Below are positions 62,930 through 64,000 of a stretch of 64,000 nt of DNA, in pieces. The notes beneath the pieces were generated by a model, which was not told where the DNA came from, ran no database searches, and worked only from the letters and a program-made list of their open reading frames with translations. Within the stretch, counting starts at the first letter, position 1, and every line of letters starts with the position of its first letter. The translations under genes and the position numbers were made by a program. This DNA comes from Iris pallida (lineage: Eukaryota; Streptophyta; Magnoliopsida; Asparagales; Iridaceae): assembly GCA_029216955.1 (NCBI GenBank), contig JANAVB010004018.1, forward strand, positions 62,001 to 126,000, given 5' to 3'.

Positions 62930-64000
62930 AAAACGGCCATGTCCTCATTATCTCTGAGTCGTTTCGCTTCCGCCAAAAACAAATCACCCCTTTACATAGA
63001 ACTTCCATATCCTCATTACCTCTGAGTCGTTCTATGTACCCTCCTTCATTGAGCCCACTCCTGCCATGTCAGCATTACCTCTGAGTGGAAAGGCTCCGTC
63101 GAAGAAACCCTCATATTTGCCATGTCCTCATTACCTCTGAGTAAATATGTTGGTCCCCTCCTCGACTTATTATCTGTACCAAAAAACAAAAACCCCAGGG
63201 TACGCCAAGGATAATAGGTCCACAAATACCCTTCGTTGAGTCCACTCCTGCCATGTCCTCATTACCTCTGAGTAGGAAGACTCCACGGTAAAACCTTAGT
63301 ACTTGCCATGTCCTCATTACCTCTGAGTAAGTATGTCGGTCCCCTTTTATCTTTTTATCCGTATCCTAAATCAAGGTACGCCAAGGATAATAGGTCCACA
63401 AATATTCTCCACTGAGTCCACTCCTGCCATGTCCTCGTTACCTCTGAACAGGAAGACTCCGCGGTGAAAAGCCCTCATGCTTGCCATGTCCTTATTACCT
63501 CTGAGTAAGTATGTTGGTTCCCCTTCATCCTATTATTTGTATCCTAAGCTAGGGTACGCCAAGGATAATAGGCCCACAAATATCCTCTGTTGACCACAAA
63601 TGTCCTCTGTTGACCACAAAAAGTTCTCTGCTGACCACAAATGCCGTACTAGGTCCCTTAGTACATCCACATCTTTCCTCATTATCACATACTTTCGGAG
63701 CCCAGCTGTTCCATAGCATTCTTTCACCCAATGCATAGAACTTCCACGTTGATAGCACCCCTGAGTTGTTCTATGTATCCTCATTCGAGTTCACTCCTAC
63801 CATGTCCATATCACCTCTGAGTAGGAAAGCTCTACCATCAACCTTATATTTACCACGTCCATACCACCTCTGAGTAAATATGATGGTTCCCTCTCTCAAC
63901 TTATTATCCGTACCTAAAACCAAGGTACGCAAAGGATGATAAGTCCACATAAAATCCCCAGCGGAAGTACCCAAACCTATCACGTCCATGCTACCTCTGA
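62930..64000 (+). repeat. 3' tail array of element E
   Basis: About twelve copies of CCATGTCCTCATTACCTCTG or variants (62,938 to 63,980). They sit in larger units of about 176-187 bp that start TGAGTCCACTCCTGCCATGTC (63,050, 63,237, 63,413) and also contain GGTACGCCAAGGATAATAGG. The array runs past the window edge; the 3' LTR is not visible. No gene is seen on either strand. Confidence 0.9.

Larger units (their letters stand above)
55943..64000 (+). mobile_element. Element E: internally deleted copy of the A family, 3' end outside the window
   Basis: LTR (55,943-57,898), an intact 812-codon pre-Gag/Gag frame, Gag end and protease with two or three point defects, then a deletion that joins the repeat linker to the last codons of integrase, and the 3' repeat tail. 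RT, both RNases H and nearly all integrase are absent. It could move only with enzymes from another copy. It inserted in G at 55,942. Confidence 0.9.

Noticed and set aside
62930..64000. Regularly spaced repeats that could look like a CRISPR array
   Set aside because: Spacers are themselves repeated in larger units of about 180 bp, the repeat is the known 3' tail of the element, the sequence is plant DNA and there are no cas genes.

Overview
This window looks like nuclear DNA of a flowering plant, probably a eudicot, from a gene-poor, repeat-packed region. I see no host gene I can defend. Almost everything belongs to nested Ty3/Gypsy LTR retrotransposons. The coding elements have the marks of the non-chromoviral Tat/Ogre lineage: a long extra region before Gag, a Gag-Pro-Pol polyprotein, an ordinary Gypsy RNase H followed by a second archaeal-type RNase H (FFDGAS...EYNAL...YGDS...EADAL), an integrase without a chromodomain, and a primer-binding site of the form TGGCNACTCTGCTGGGGAC.

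Layout. (1) Element A, minus strand, 1-10,024: one LTR (8,632-10,024) and a nearly complete Gag-Pro-Pol frame broken by nonsense codons only; the far end lies outside the window. (2) Element F, minus strand, 10,025-14,174: an LTR with a TGGTATCAGAGC primer-binding site and a non-coding interior; A abuts it and probably interrupts it. (3) Element B, plus strand, 14,175-41,411: F sits in its 5' LTR. A 12.6-kb LTR element without coding capacity (LARD-like, minus strand, 19,643-32,285) split its protease domain, leaving a CAGCA target duplication. That element's second LTR carries a 2.86-kb apparent solo LTR (27,478-30,337) flanked by GGTTC. Between pol and the 3' LTR, B carries an apparent antisense transcription unit (38,995 to 37,697). 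(4) 41,412-42,720: unassigned. (5) Element G, minus strand, old gag remains at 42,720-43,082 and 53,970-55,942. (6) Element D, plus strand, 43,083-53,969: inserted in the zinc-knuckle region of G with a GGAGG duplication; heavily decayed and without protease. (7) Element E, plus strand, 55,943 to the window end: same family as A, with an intact 812-residue pre-Gag/Gag frame but RT, RNase H and nearly all of integrase deleted.

A, B, D and E share the LTR head TGTAGAAGCAT, so they are diverged branches of one group. In each, the gag start codon lies in the last bases of the LTR and the primer-binding site is translated as part of Gag. Each branch has an LTR array built around its own short word. 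ATGCGGC (A, E, and the unrelated solo LTR) also recurs inside the gag coding sequence of A and E. LTR pairs compared by eye differ at about 10% of positions in B and D and about 4% in the LARD, which agrees with the nesting order.

The leads most worth following are the antisense unit in B, the LTR-embedded Gag start overlapping the primer-binding site, the ATGCGGC arrays, and the E LTR that has taken in a gag fragment plus a USE/TATA-like promoter.
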